Positions 39,807-48,144 of a stretch of DNA of 64,000 bases are shown piece by piece (position 1 is the stretch's first letter; the number at the start of each line of letters is the position of its first letter). This DNA is from Acetobacter okinawensis JCM 25146 (GTDB lineage Bacteria; Pseudomonadota; Alphaproteobacteria; Acetobacterales; Acetobacteraceae). The notes beneath the pieces are model-generated. The model did no database searches. It was not told the DNA's origin and saw nothing but the letters and a program-made list of their open reading frames with translations. The DNA is taken from assembly GCF_000613865.1 (NCBI RefSeq), contig NZ_BAJU01000004.1, positions 80,969 to 144,968 of the forward strand. Direction: 5' to 3'. Position numbers and translations under genes: made by a program.

Positions 39807-40027
39807 GCGCTTTGGATCGCGGCGTTATCGGCCACGCACCTGGCAATGATCGCCTGAATATCCGCATCGGTCGGGCCGGTGCCGGATTTGCTCTGCTCGA
39901 TTGCGGCAATGATGGTGGCGTAGATCTCCGGCCCGTATTTTTCGGCCAACGCCACCACTTCCCCCACAACGCCAAGGATCGCGCCAGAGGCGGCGGCAAT
40001 GCCCTCAATGGTTTCGGCTGTACTCAT
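39803..40027 (-). CDS. Ala-rich helical protein, second gene of the nested cassette (74 aa)
   Basis: Begins MSTAETIEGIAAASGAILGV and continues VGEVVALAEKYGPEIYATII. It has an amphipathic or weakly hydrophobic first half and a charged second half. A ribosome-binding site GGAG lies before the ATG, which falls inside the end of the previous gene by 23 bases. No family recognised; small phage-borne membrane-active proteins have similar composition. Confidence 0.6.
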   Translation of the reverse strand: MSTAETIEGIAAASGAILGVVGEVVALAEKYGPEIYATIIAAIEQSKSGTGPTDADIQAIIARCVADNAAIQSA

Positions 40028-40487
40028 TTGCTGGTGTCTCCTGTCTTGCAGGCATCCGGATGGTGCCCGCCTTCACACCTGCCCAGCAGGTCTGGAACGA
40101 AAGCAGCGCCGACTGGAGGCCGGACACGCTGGTCTGGGTCAGGGTGTTGTTGTTCTGGATGACCGTCTCCAGCACCGTCAGCTCGTTCACCACGGTCTGG
40201 CTGGATTTTTTGACCAGGGTTTTCTGCTCATCGCTGAGATGCACCCCCGGCACCTTGCCCGCCATCACATCAGGCATGGGGGTGGCGGCCACATGATAAA
40301 CACTGGCCGCGTCAAACACGGTCTGTCGGAGTTTGGCCTGTGGCGTATCCCCGCAGGCTGTCAGGCCAAAGCCCAGAACACCCACCAGCAGGACCGGCAC
40401 AACACTGGAGCCGATGCTTTTACCCGTATCTGGCCTCTGATTTGGTGCAAAATCCGTGCAATTCTGATGTGAAATAAGAATAAACAA
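40005..40487 (-). CDS. Lipoprotein-like protein, first gene of the nested cassette
   Basis: After an unusual N-terminal extension the sequence runs VVPVLLVGVLGFGLTACGDT, a lipoprotein signal with the lipid-modified Cys, then a helical domain with KKSSQTVVNELTVLETVIQN. The true start is unclear: the ATG at 40487 gives a 30-residue extension without charge pattern, and the original start may have been lost when the element end at about 40440-40521 recombined. It heads the four-gene overlapping cassette. Function unknown. Confidence 0.6.
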   Translation of the reverse strand: MFILISHQNCTDFAPNQRPDTGKSIGSSVVPVLLVGVLGFGLTACGDTPQAKLRQTVFDAASVYHVAATPMPDVMAGKVPGVHLSDEQKTLVKKSSQTVVNELTVLETVIQNNNTLTQTSVSGLQSALLSFQTCWAGVKAGTIRMPARQETPANEYSRNH

Positions 40488-40718
40488 TTAGAAATCAATA
40501 CGTTAGGATATTATCATTTCGGCCTTCACACGGCGGGGGTCACAGGTTCAATCCCTGTCGCACCCACCACGGTTTGCCCTAGTTTTCTGCGGGTTACAGA
40601 AAACAATCCACAAAATAATGAGCGTGCTATAGGTTTATATCGGTCCATATTGGACCATCTAAACCCACATCAATCCGTGCAAAATCCGTGCACCTTTTTA
40701 ATTGACTTTGAGTATCGT

Positions 40719-40733
40719 GTTCTCATTGTGTTC
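40719..40733 (+). promoter_or_regulatory. LexA (SOS) box of the second umuD copy
   Basis: GTTC-TCATTGT-GTTC, the same operator pattern as at 35941 with one spacer change. It is conserved although the gene behind it is broken. Confidence 0.8.
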
Positions 40734-40752
40734 CCATACCGGAGGGAAGCAG

Positions 40753-41134
40753 ATGACTACACGCTATGCGAGGGATCGCACGACCGGCTTTGCTAGCCCG
40801 GCATCCAATCCTGTTGAAGGGCCGATTGACCTTTCACAGACTCTGGATCTGACGAATCCCAGCCGTTACCCGGTGCGTGTGCGCGGAGCGACCTTCGTCG
40901 CACGGGGCATTCTGGATGGAGATATTCTGATAGCCGACACAGCAGGCCCTCCACAGGCAGGCCAACTGGTCATTGCATGGGCCGCAGGGCGTGCTCTGCT
41001 GACGGAATTGCAGAATCGGGGCAAGACATGATGGCTTGTGTCAGGCGACAATACGCATCCAGCACTTGAGGTTAATCCCGCACGGGATGTGGACATCTGG
41101 GCTAATGTCGCCAGTATGTGCCTCAGAAAACCTG
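40753..41134 (+). pseudogene. umuD: umuD pseudogene (premature stop, umuC lost)
   Basis: Parallel to the intact umuD in sequence. A TGG codon has become TGA at 41029-41031, ending the frame after RGKT; the remaining codons (WLVSGDNTHPALEV onward) are still readable to 41134. The residues in the positions of the catalytic Ser and Lys are Thr and Thr, so this copy also lacks the dyad. No umuC follows; an IS5-family remnant begins directly at the end. Confidence 0.85.
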
Positions 41135-41507
41135 ATTTTATTGCAGTCATAAGTGTGGTCCCCGATGGCCTCTTTTGTTTCATCTGGCAAATCCACCAGC
41201 AGCATATCAGCGCCCTGGAAGTCACTGACCTGTCCTGCGGTCAGGTGAAGACGGACAGGACGACCTTTACCATCACACGCAGTGCGCAACTTTGAGTTCA
41301 GACCTTCTTTTGTCCGTCCGATATAGCGGGGAAAAGCTCCCTTTTAAGCCGCGAAGCTGCCGCTCTATGTGCTTTGAAATGTGCTGCATCAATCATTAGG
41401 CGCTTTGGAACGACCGGCCTGATCAGTCAAGGCTGTGAATATCCGGTCGAAGATGCTCAGGCGGCTCCAGCGGATAAGCCGATTGTATAAGGTCTTATGC
41501 GACCCTA
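41134..41507 (-). mobile_element. IS5-family (IS427 group) transposase remnant
   Basis: On the minus strand the broken frames read GPHKTLYNRLIRWSRLSIFD, then IFTALTDQAGRS, and GRTKEGLNSKLRTACDGKGR followed by VRLHLTAGQVSDFQGADMLL and GDHTYDCNKIR. These are consecutive parts of an IS427-type DDE transposase. Frameshifts and stops interrupt it and the C-terminus is missing. It replaces umuC in the decayed second element. Confidence 0.75.
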
Positions 41508-41604
41508 ATTATTAAAATAAATTAGAACAAAGCACGACTTTTTTGACTTCAAAAACGTTGCGATAACGCATAGAAATATAAGTCTTATCTAAGCATGCAG
41601 GAAC

Positions 41605-42162
41605 ATGATGCAGCAATATCACTCACCTTCGACATACCCTGTCATAATGCGTATTTCCCATTGGATAAGAGCAGGCCTTATTATTGGTTTAATTGCGCTG
41701 GGATGGTGGATGACATCCCTACCTGATGGAAACAGTATAAAGTTTGAAAGATTATTCCCACTACATAAATCATTTGGAATGTTAGTTTTATTTTTTTCTA
41801 TTTTTCAACTATTTGTTCGATATTATTCAACACTCCCAGAAAGCCCTGAAAATTTAGCGTTATGGGAAAAACGGCTATCAAACCTTGTACAACGTGCTAT
41901 GATTGCTCTTACTCTAATTGTACCCATCATGGGTTATGTCATGTCGAGCACCTATTTACAAAGCGATGGAGTTCCCTTTTTTATTTTTGATATTCCAGAA
42001 ATTTTACCAAAAAATGAGAATGCTTTTGTATTGTTTAATTTATTACATAAAATTTCCGCATATACTCTAATGGTTCTCGTTATATTGCATATTTGCGGTG
42101 TTATAAAACATCGTCTTTTCGACAGAACAAAAGAGAACGATGTGCTGTCACGTATGCTCTAA
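41605..42162 (+). CDS. Cytochrome b561-family membrane protein
   Basis: 185 residues, four hydrophobic helices, with the heme-ligand histidines in MRISHWIRAG, FPLHKSFGML and FNLLHKISAYTLMVL followed by VILHICG. This is the YodB/CybB type of di-heme b561, which passes electrons to or from quinone and may scavenge superoxide. The gene is AT-rich like the cargo porin and unlike the core genome. It begins with a good AGGAAC ribosome-binding site and lies inside the decayed second element as apparent cargo. Confidence 0.85.
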   Translation: MMQQYHSPSTYPVIMRISHWIRAGLIIGLIALGWWMTSLPDGNSIKFERLFPLHKSFGMLVLFFSIFQLFVRYYSTLPESPENLALWEKRLSNLVQRAMIALTLIVPIMGYVMSSTYLQSDGVPFFIFDIPEILPKNENAFVLFNLLHKISAYTLMVLVILHICGVIKHRLFDRTKENDVLSRML

Positions 42163-42433
42163 TCCATTTTATTCACGGGTCTTTTAGGCATTTGGTGGCG
42201 GGTATCGCGTAAGATTCTAAAAGTGTTTGCAAATTGGGTATCCACCTGAGTTACGCGCGCTGACCGATGCTAATGCTACAGCTATTGCCGACCGCCAGAT
42301 GCGGTGACACTAGATATCGACGATAACGTTCTGTGATCTCAAACGGTCTACCGCGCAGCAGCCGTCATGTCTTGGCTATGCGAATTGAACCCCTAACAGT
42401 ATTCTGATCTCCTGACGTCCTTCTGGAGTTTTT
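42163..42433 (+). other. Intergenic, possible IS1380-family scrap
   Basis: At 42292-42327 the plus strand reads PPDAVTLDIDDN, resembling the first catalytic Asp region of IS1380-family transposases (LDIDDT). Nothing else of the transposase is visible. No gene is supported in the rest. Confidence 0.25.
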
Positions 42434-43326
42434 ATGCGCTTTCTTTCCGCAAACGAGACACGACAGGTTCTCCCTTTCCAGCCGCTGATTGCAACACTCA
42501 GGACGGCCATTGAGGAATACCGGGACAAGATCATCATTTGTCCGGAACGTCTTGTGGTGCCATCTACCGACCACACCGGGACAGTGCTGTCGATGGTAGC
42601 CTGCGGGCCGGACATTATCACCCACAAGCTGTTGAGCATTTTCCCCGGGAATACAGCTTTACCGACGCTTCAGGGACAGGTGACGTGCCTCGATGCTAGT
42701 GACGGACGTTTTCTATTCGCTATGGACGGCATTACCGCAACCGAACGACGTGCTGCCGCGATTTCAATGCTCGGCCTGTCCTGTTTTTGTCCAACGCACC
42801 TTGAGCATGTTCTACTTATTGGGACTGGCGCACAGGCACGTGTCCATCTTGAAGCGCTGAATGAGCTTTATCCGGGCCTTTCCGTTACGATACGAGGCAG
42901 GAACGCAGAGCGTGTCCAGTCACTCATTGACAACCGTTATCACGCCCTCTGCCTCAGAGCCGAGAGTAATAATTCGGCAGACCACTATGACGCTGTCATT
43001 TCTGTCACCAGCAGCCGAGGAATCTTGTTTAATCAAGAGGCTTCGCCGAACACACTGGTCATCGGTGTCGGTGCATACCGCCCGGATATGATCGAGATAG
43101 GCCCCAAGATTGTCCTGAATAGTCTCTGCGTCGTCGATGATCCCATTGGCGCTCCCCATGAGGCGGGGGATATTCTGCAGGCCGGAAAAAAATGGTCAGA
43201 CGTCTGCGCTCTTGCCGATTTTTTCTGAAAAGACCCGCTCAAAACCAGCCAGTCTTTTTCAAAAGTGTTGGCTGTGCCGCATGGGATCTGGCCGCCTGCC
43301 GGCTTGCTATGCAATCACTGCCATAA
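42434..43326 (+). CDS. Ornithine cyclodeaminase/mu-crystallin family protein, frameshifted in this sequence
   Basis: NAD(P)-dependent imine-forming or reducing enzymes. The family opening RFLSANETRQVLPFQPLI, the substrate loop PERLVVP, the dinucleotide fold HVLLIGTGAQARVHLEAL and the catalytic VVDDPIGAPHEAGDI are present. The frame stops at 43228; one extra T in the run at 43219-43224 continues as LKRPAQNQPVFFKSVGCAAW and ends at 43326, restoring normal length. The substrate could be ornithine, proline or delta1-piperideine-2-carboxylate. It is flanked by IS debris within the decayed element. Confidence 0.8.
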
Positions 43327-43394
43327 TCCGCGTAGCAGGCCTTTGATACTACCTTGGTTGCAAAACTAAGATCCTAGCCCAGCACTCAAAACCA

Positions 43395-43530
43395 GAACAT
43401 GACGGTTGCTGCAGGCAGACAGCCGAGAAGGGGACGGTTCTGACCATTTGAAAGAAAGCCCGCTGCAAAAGAGGTAATGGTAGCTTTGTCATATTTTTCA
43501 GCAGATAGTCGCCAGTCTGCCCCCCCCATT
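43395..43530 (-). mobile_element. IS5-family transposase C-terminal scrap
   Basis: The minus strand reads RLSAEKYDKATITSFAAGFL and ends LPAATVMFWF before a stop, like the YDK...AATMxWL end of IS5-group transposases. The order relative to the N-terminal remnant at 41134 shows it comes from a separate copy. Confidence 0.4.
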
Positions 43531-43586
43531 TCAGACAATGGCAAAGAGCGGCAGTTCATTGTCTGATTTATAAGCGGGTTTGCCCC

Positions 43587-43830
43587 TCACTCGCCTGTAC
43601 CAAAGGCACACAAGCTGCATATCGCCCCAATAGAGTATCGCTGGGATCGGTATATGCCACTTGATCGACTCGCCCATTCCTTACCCATGCTACAAAATGG
43701 CAGGTGCCATGGGCCGGATAGGTCTACCTCCAGACTAAAACGATCCCTTAAGTATGAGCGGCCTCTACACCTGCTTGTCCTACCGCCATTGCAGCACCTC
43801 TCCACCGGGCGTCACCATACACACCCCAAC
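43587..43830 (-). pseudogene. Degenerate second copy of the cassette lipoprotein
   Basis: The region aligns with 39340-39540, including CTACAAAATGGCAGGTGCC, the CAGACTAAA stretch and CCGCCATTGCAGCACCTC. Translated on the minus strand it gives FSLEVDLSGPWHLPFC, related to FSLELDLSGHGTCHFV of the intact gene, but frameshifts and stops break it. It shows that the second element once carried the same cassette in the same orientation. Confidence 0.75.
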
Positions 43831-44281
43831 CGACAAGAACGCCTACTAATCAGAATTTTTTCTCACCCCATCAACGGAAGCAGTTTGATCTCAAGAATCA
43901 TGAAGCGCCCTCGCATACTCTTAAAGCGGGGGGCATGTGCTACAAAAACAATCCGAGGGCCGAATATGACGCATATATTTGGGCGCGTCAGTTGGGCTGT
44001 GCTCGCTATAAACCCCGCCGTTGCCCCTGAGGAACCGCCGAATTAGGGCAGCTTTTCAAACCTGTGGGCACTCTGGTCAGCCGTTCTGCATGCCTTTGAA
44101 AACGGCCCCGAGGTGTTATCGGGAAGGGAGACTAACCCGATTGCCACGTAAGAGCGCGACAACTGATAAAGCGACGCAGAACACTTTATAAGGTCTTTCC
44201 CTGTTTTTTTATTAGATAAGATGATATGGGTGTCTAACAGACTGGTGCTCCATCATTTTTCCGGATCGCCAGACAAAATGT
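43831..44281. other. Decayed sequence before the tRNA, nothing recognised
   Basis: Contains a short open frame (43894-44043) without domain or ribosome-binding site. I see no complete gene and no third copy of the tRNA-Val fragment that would mark the right end of the second element. Confidence 0.4.
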
Positions 44282-44358
44282 GCGCTGGTAGCTCAGTTGG
44301 TTAGAGCGGGCCGCTCATAACGGCTTGGTCGCGGGTTCAAGTCCTGCCCGGCGCACCA
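44282..44358 (+). tRNA. tRNA with anticodon CAT, probably tRNA-Ile2
   Basis: Acceptor GCGCTGG/CCGGCGC, discriminator A and encoded CCA, a standard D arm, anticodon arm GGCCG-CTCATAA-CGGCT and T arm GCGGG-TTCAAGT-CCTGC. The anticodon is CAT. The CTCATAACGG...TTGGTCG context resembles the lysidine-modified isoleucine tRNA rather than the elongator methionine tRNA, but this needs TilS identity elements to be certain. Confidence 0.88.
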
Positions 44359-44601
44359 CTTTCTCCATGACATTTTACGGTTCATGTAGCGAAGGTATGG
44401 CGCCATATCTGACCAGATATGTCTCAAATCTGAAACAGGTTAGGTTTTTTGCTACAAACATATGTGATCATGGTTGTGTCAACAGTGGCAATTTCTGGGC
44501 GGTTCCTGTTCATCAGACCAAATTGGTCATGTATCAGGGCGTACTGTTAACGCTTTACGCAATGTTCTGGCTGACTGAACACATTCAGAAAGAAACACAA
44601 C
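44359..44601 (+). promoter_or_regulatory. Upstream region of glucose dehydrogenase
   Basis: 243 bases between the tRNA and gcd, without a supported gene. It should contain the gcd promoter; no operator was recognised. Confidence 0.4.
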
Positions 44602-47058
44602 ATGCGAGAGAGCAATAAGAGGTTATTTTCAATTATAACCTCAGCCTTACTGGCTCTTATCGGACTTTTCCTGTTTTTGGGCGGAGCAGAACTGCTCGTC
44701 CTTGGTGGGTCCTGGTTTTACATCCTTGCCGGTGGTGTTCTGCTGGCTTCGGCGTTTAGCGGCTTCAAAAACCCCAAACTGGCAACCCGCCTGTATGCAG
44801 GCCTGTTGCTGCTGGCAACGCTCTGGTCGTTGCTTGAAGTCGGGTTTAACATCTGGGGGCTGGAAGTCCGGCTATTCACCCTCATCGGGCTTGGCGCATG
44901 GCTGCTACTGCCATGGGTCTGGCGGACAGGTGCAGACTGGCTGACTGACAAGCGCGAGGTACTGGGCGCTGTTGGTGTTTCCCTGCTTGTGGTTATCGCC
45001 AGTTGCTTTGCCTCCTATTCCATCAATGGCACTGTTCCGGCTGACCGTATGGCAGCACAAGGCCAGAATGATGTCGCCTCCAACGGAGTGCCAGATGCCG
45101 ACTGGGCAGCTTATGGCCGCACGGTTGGTGGTGACCGTTACTCCCCGGTCGGGCAGATTACTCCAGCCAATATCAGCCACCTCAAGCGCGCATGGATGAC
45201 CCGTACAGGTGACGTGCAGCAAGATGGAGAGGGAACCGTGGCTGGCCCGGATCAGGGTCATGAGTTCAACCTGGAACTCACCCCGATCAAGGTAGGGGAC
45301 ACGCTATACATGTGCACGCCCCATAGCTGGGTCATGGCGGTGGATGCGCTAACAGGCAAGGTTAAATGGAAGTTTGACCCCAAACCAGCAGCGGCTGATC
45401 TGGATAAAAACGTGTATCTGGCCTGCCGTGGGGTTTCCTATTACCACATCCCTGATGAAATTCAGACGACCTGCCGCAACCGTATTTACTCACCGGTGGC
45501 AGACGTGCGCATGGTGGCCGTCAATGCAGAAACTGGCCAGCCATGTGATGACTTTGGCGATCATGGCTTTATTTCCCTGCGTGATTATCTGGGCCATGTG
45601 CCGCACGGCTTCCACTTTGTGACATCTCCGCCCATGGTGGCAAAAAACCGGCTGATTACCGGCGGCTGGATCTTTGATAATCAGGCCAATTTTGAACCCT
45701 CCGGTGCCATCCGTGCGTTCAATGCCACCACAGGTGCCATCGAATGGGCATGGGATGTTGGTCACAACCCAGAAACATGGAAGCCCGGCCCGAATGATGA
45801 GCTGACGCGCGACACCCCCAACGCATGGGGGGTTTATACGGCAGACCTTGATCTGGGACTGGTTTACATCCCTACCGGCAACTCTCCTCCAGATAACTGG
45901 GGTGGGTCACGTCGACCGTTTGATGATGCATCGTCCAGCGCCACAGTGGCTTTGGACATTGAAACAGGCCAGCGCCGCTGGATTTACCAGACCGTGCACC
46001 ACGATTTGTGGGATATGGACATTCCATCCGGCCCGTCCATGGTCGATCTGCCCGGCCCGAACGGGGAGAGCATTCCGGCTCTGGTGCAAAGCACCAAACG
46101 TGGCGAGTTCTTTGTGCTTGATCGCCGCACAGGTGAACCTGTTCCGGGCTACCCGGTGGCAGAAAAACCTGTCCCCACCGCAGGCCATCTGGCGGATGAC
46201 CGCGTGTCTCCCACGCAGCCCTATCCCACAGCAATGCCTTCGCTTACCCCGCCGGATCTGAAAGAGTCGGATATGTGGGGCGCGACCCTGCTCGACCAGA
46301 TGATCTGCCGTATAGAATATCGTCAATCGGCTTATGATGGGCAATTCACTCCACCGCATCTGGGCAAAACCACCATTGTCTATCCCGCGTTCTACGGCGT
46401 TGTAGACTGGCAGGGCATAACCATTGACCCACAGCGTAAACTGCTGCTGGCCAATGCAAGCTACCTGCCATTCCGCATCCGTCTGGAAAAGCGCCACACA
46501 CTGGAAGGACCCGGAATCCTGCCCAAATGGGATGGCAAAGGGGAAGAACCCGCCGCCAAAGGCGATGCACTGTCCGTCTCGCCTGACTATGGCACGCCGT
46601 ACATTGCCTACACCAATCCATGGCTGAACCCATTGCAGATCCCCTGCAAAGGGCCGGTATGGGGCACGTTGACCGCGATTGACCTTGTTAGCAAAAAAAT
46701 CGTCTGGCAACATCCTGTTGGCACCACGCGCGACACAGGGCCTTTCCGCACCCACAACAACCTGCCACTCCCGACGGGTATGTATAATATTGGCGGGAAT
46801 ATTGTGACCAAGGGCGGCGTGGTGTTCATGGGCGCTACCGCAGATGACTATCTGCGCGGGTTTGACCTTGCCACAGGGCAGGTTATCTGGAGCGATCGTC
46901 TTCCCGCAGGTGGTCAGGCCACTCCCATGTCTTACGAGGCCGGAGGCAAGCAGTACGTAGTGATTGCAGCTGGCGGCCACGGGGGGCTTGGTACCCGGAG
47001 CGGTGATTACATCATTGCTTACACAATCGATGGCGCTCAGGGCTCCAAAGCTCAGTAA
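44602..47058 (+). CDS. gcd: Membrane-bound PQQ-dependent glucose dehydrogenase
   Basis: 818 residues. Five N-terminal membrane helices (about residues 8-135) anchor the enzyme and bind ubiquinone. The periplasmic eight-bladed quinoprotein propeller follows, starting near DWAAYGRTVGGDRYSPVGQI, with the tryptophan-docking repeats VDALTGKVKWKFD, FNATTGAIEWAWDVG and DIETGQRRWIYQTVHHDLWD, and PQQ-site residues around AGGHGGLGTRSGDYI. Oxidises D-glucose to glucono-1,5-lactone and feeds electrons to the respiratory chain, the hallmark oxidative fermentation of acetic acid bacteria. It is a single-gene unit ended by a strong terminator. The start has a weak ribosome-binding site. Confidence 0.96.
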   Translation: MRESNKRLFSIITSALLALIGLFLFLGGAELLVLGGSWFYILAGGVLLASAFSGFKNPKLATRLYAGLLLLATLWSLLEVGFNIWGLEVRLFTLIGLGAWLLLPWVWRTGADWLTDKREVLGAVGVSLLVVIASCFASYSINGTVPADRMAAQGQNDVASNGVPDADWAAYGRTVGGDRYSPVGQITPANISHLKRAWMTRTGDVQQDGEGTVAGPDQGHEFNLELTPIKVGDTLYMCTPHSWVMAVDALTGKVKWKFDPKPAAADLDKNVYLACRGVSYYHIPDEIQTTCRNRIYSPVADVRMVAVNAETGQPCDDFGDHGFISLRDYLGHVPHGFHFVTSPPMVAKNRLITGGWIFDNQANFEPSGAIRAFNATTGAIEWAWDVGHNPETWKPGPNDELTRDTPNAWGVYTADLDLGLVYIPTGNSPPDNWGGSRRPFDDASSSATVALDIETGQRRWIYQTVHHDLWDMDIPSGPSMVDLPGPNGESIPALVQSTKRGEFFVLDRRTGEPVPGYPVAEKPVPTAGHLADDRVSPTQPYPTAMPSLTPPDLKESDMWGATLLDQMICRIEYRQSAYDGQFTPPHLGKTTIVYPAFYGVVDWQGITIDPQRKLLLANASYLPFRIRLEKRHTLEGPGILPKWDGKGEEPAAKGDALSVSPDYGTPYIAYTNPWLNPLQIPCKGPVWGTLTAIDLVSKKIVWQHPVGTTRDTGPFRTHNNLPLPTGMYNIGGNIVTKGGVVFMGATADDYLRGFDLATGQVIWSDRLPAGGQATPMSYEAGGKQYVVIAAGGHGGLGTRSGDYIIAYTIDGAQGSKAQ

Positions 47059-47070
47059 CGCGCCTTCATG

Positions 47071-47103
47071 CGGGGCTTCAGAATTTTTCTGAAGCCCCGT
47101 TTC
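47071..47103 (+). terminator. Rho-independent terminator after gcd
   Basis: CGGGGCTTCAGAA-TTT-TTCTGAAGCCCCG forms a perfect 13-base stem, followed by TTT. Confidence 0.92.
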
Positions 47104-47126
47104 CCTAATATACGGAAATCCTTCTG

Positions 47127-48016
47127 ATGCGTCTGACAGAAAAGCCAGAGCGCATGCGCTCTCTGCTTCGCCTTGTCATACCCGGTGTGGTTCTGGTTTA
47201 TGCGTCTTCTGCCCACGCGGCGGATGTAACGCTCGGCATTATTGGCCACATGAGTATGATTTGCCGGTTGATTTTAAACCCTTTAACGTTCTGGTACAGT
47301 ACGGAGACGGGAATGCCGCAGGCAGCACTTACAACAGTCTGGGCCAACGCCAGGCGCATGGTGGTAGCCACACCTGGTCAGGCATGACCAAATATGTGCA
47401 TTTCCGCAGTTTTGAAGCCATTCCACATGTTGGATTTGCCTTCGAACTCATTCAGTCAGAAAGCTACACACTGGCTAATGGAACAAATTATGGTGGTCTG
47501 GGCCCAACCATTGTAGGCCCGGCCGCATGGTTTAAGCCTAATGCCCACAGTACTCTGGGCATACAGACTTTTATGCAGACACCTCAAGGCACGCGCGATG
47601 CCACGTCCCCCCAATACTGGTCCAATATTTCCAGCTTGATATTTGACTATGAATGGAAGCATTTCAGCTTTGATGGAGATGCAGGGACAGTTGTCGGCTC
47701 CACCAAGCATGTCAAAAATGCACATAGCTATTCACCCGGCGTAGTATTTTACACCAATCTACGTTTCAGCTGGAAAGCAACCCAAAAACTGGAACCTTTT
47801 GTCGCGCTTGACTGGCAGAATGTAAAAGGCACGTATGACAATACTGCCAAACAGTACCTTGATGATTCCAATAGTAGGGAAACCACTTTGGGCCTTGGGC
47901 TGATGTACAATGTCTCCAAGCACTTCTCTATCACCGGACGGTATTCGCATTCGCTTGAAGCACGTAACACGCCCGAGACAAATGCCTATTACCTCAAGCT
48001 GGTCTATCTTTGGTAA
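47127..48016 (+). CDS. Outer-membrane transporter-like protein (COG4313 type), frameshifted in this sequence
   Basis: A signal peptide (SLLRLVIPGVVLVYASSAHA) then a beta-barrel-like mature region with PVDFKPFNVLVQYGDGNAAG, AAWFKPNAHSTLGIQTFMQT and a C-terminal YLKLVYLW. The frames join as LGIIGPHEYDLPVDFKPFNV if one C is added at 47246-47247. Resembles the proteins first described with meta-cleavage phenol degradation, now seen as outer-membrane transporters. It lies right after gcd but behind a terminator. Substrate unknown. The start may instead be the internal ATG at 47154. Confidence 0.7.
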
Positions 48017-48144
48017 AGATCATGCATAAAGCGTGCATTACTCTTTCAGAAGATGGTAAAATTCTCTTTAACCCTGAAGAGCATATGCGGTAATATACAT
48101 AACAACTGTAACACCTGTCCTTGTCGCAAGCGAAGAGGAACTGC

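Larger units (their letters stand above)
40522..41134 (+). repeat. Right copy of the direct repeat: tRNA-Val 3' fragment, spacer, umuD remnant
   Basis: Begins with 48 bases identical to the 3' end of the tRNA-Val (40522-40569), without the 5' half, and so is an attachment-site duplicate, not a tRNA gene. It continues through the spacer, SOS box and umuD remnant of the left copy. It marks the right end of one element and the left end of the next. Confidence 0.88.

Noticed and set aside
40522..40569. Second tRNA-Val gene
   Set aside because: Only the 3' part is present; the acceptor 5' strand and D arm are missing, so it is an attachment-site duplicate.
45907..46980. Long open frame antisense to gcd
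   Set aside because: Shadow of the quinoprotein propeller; no initiation signals.
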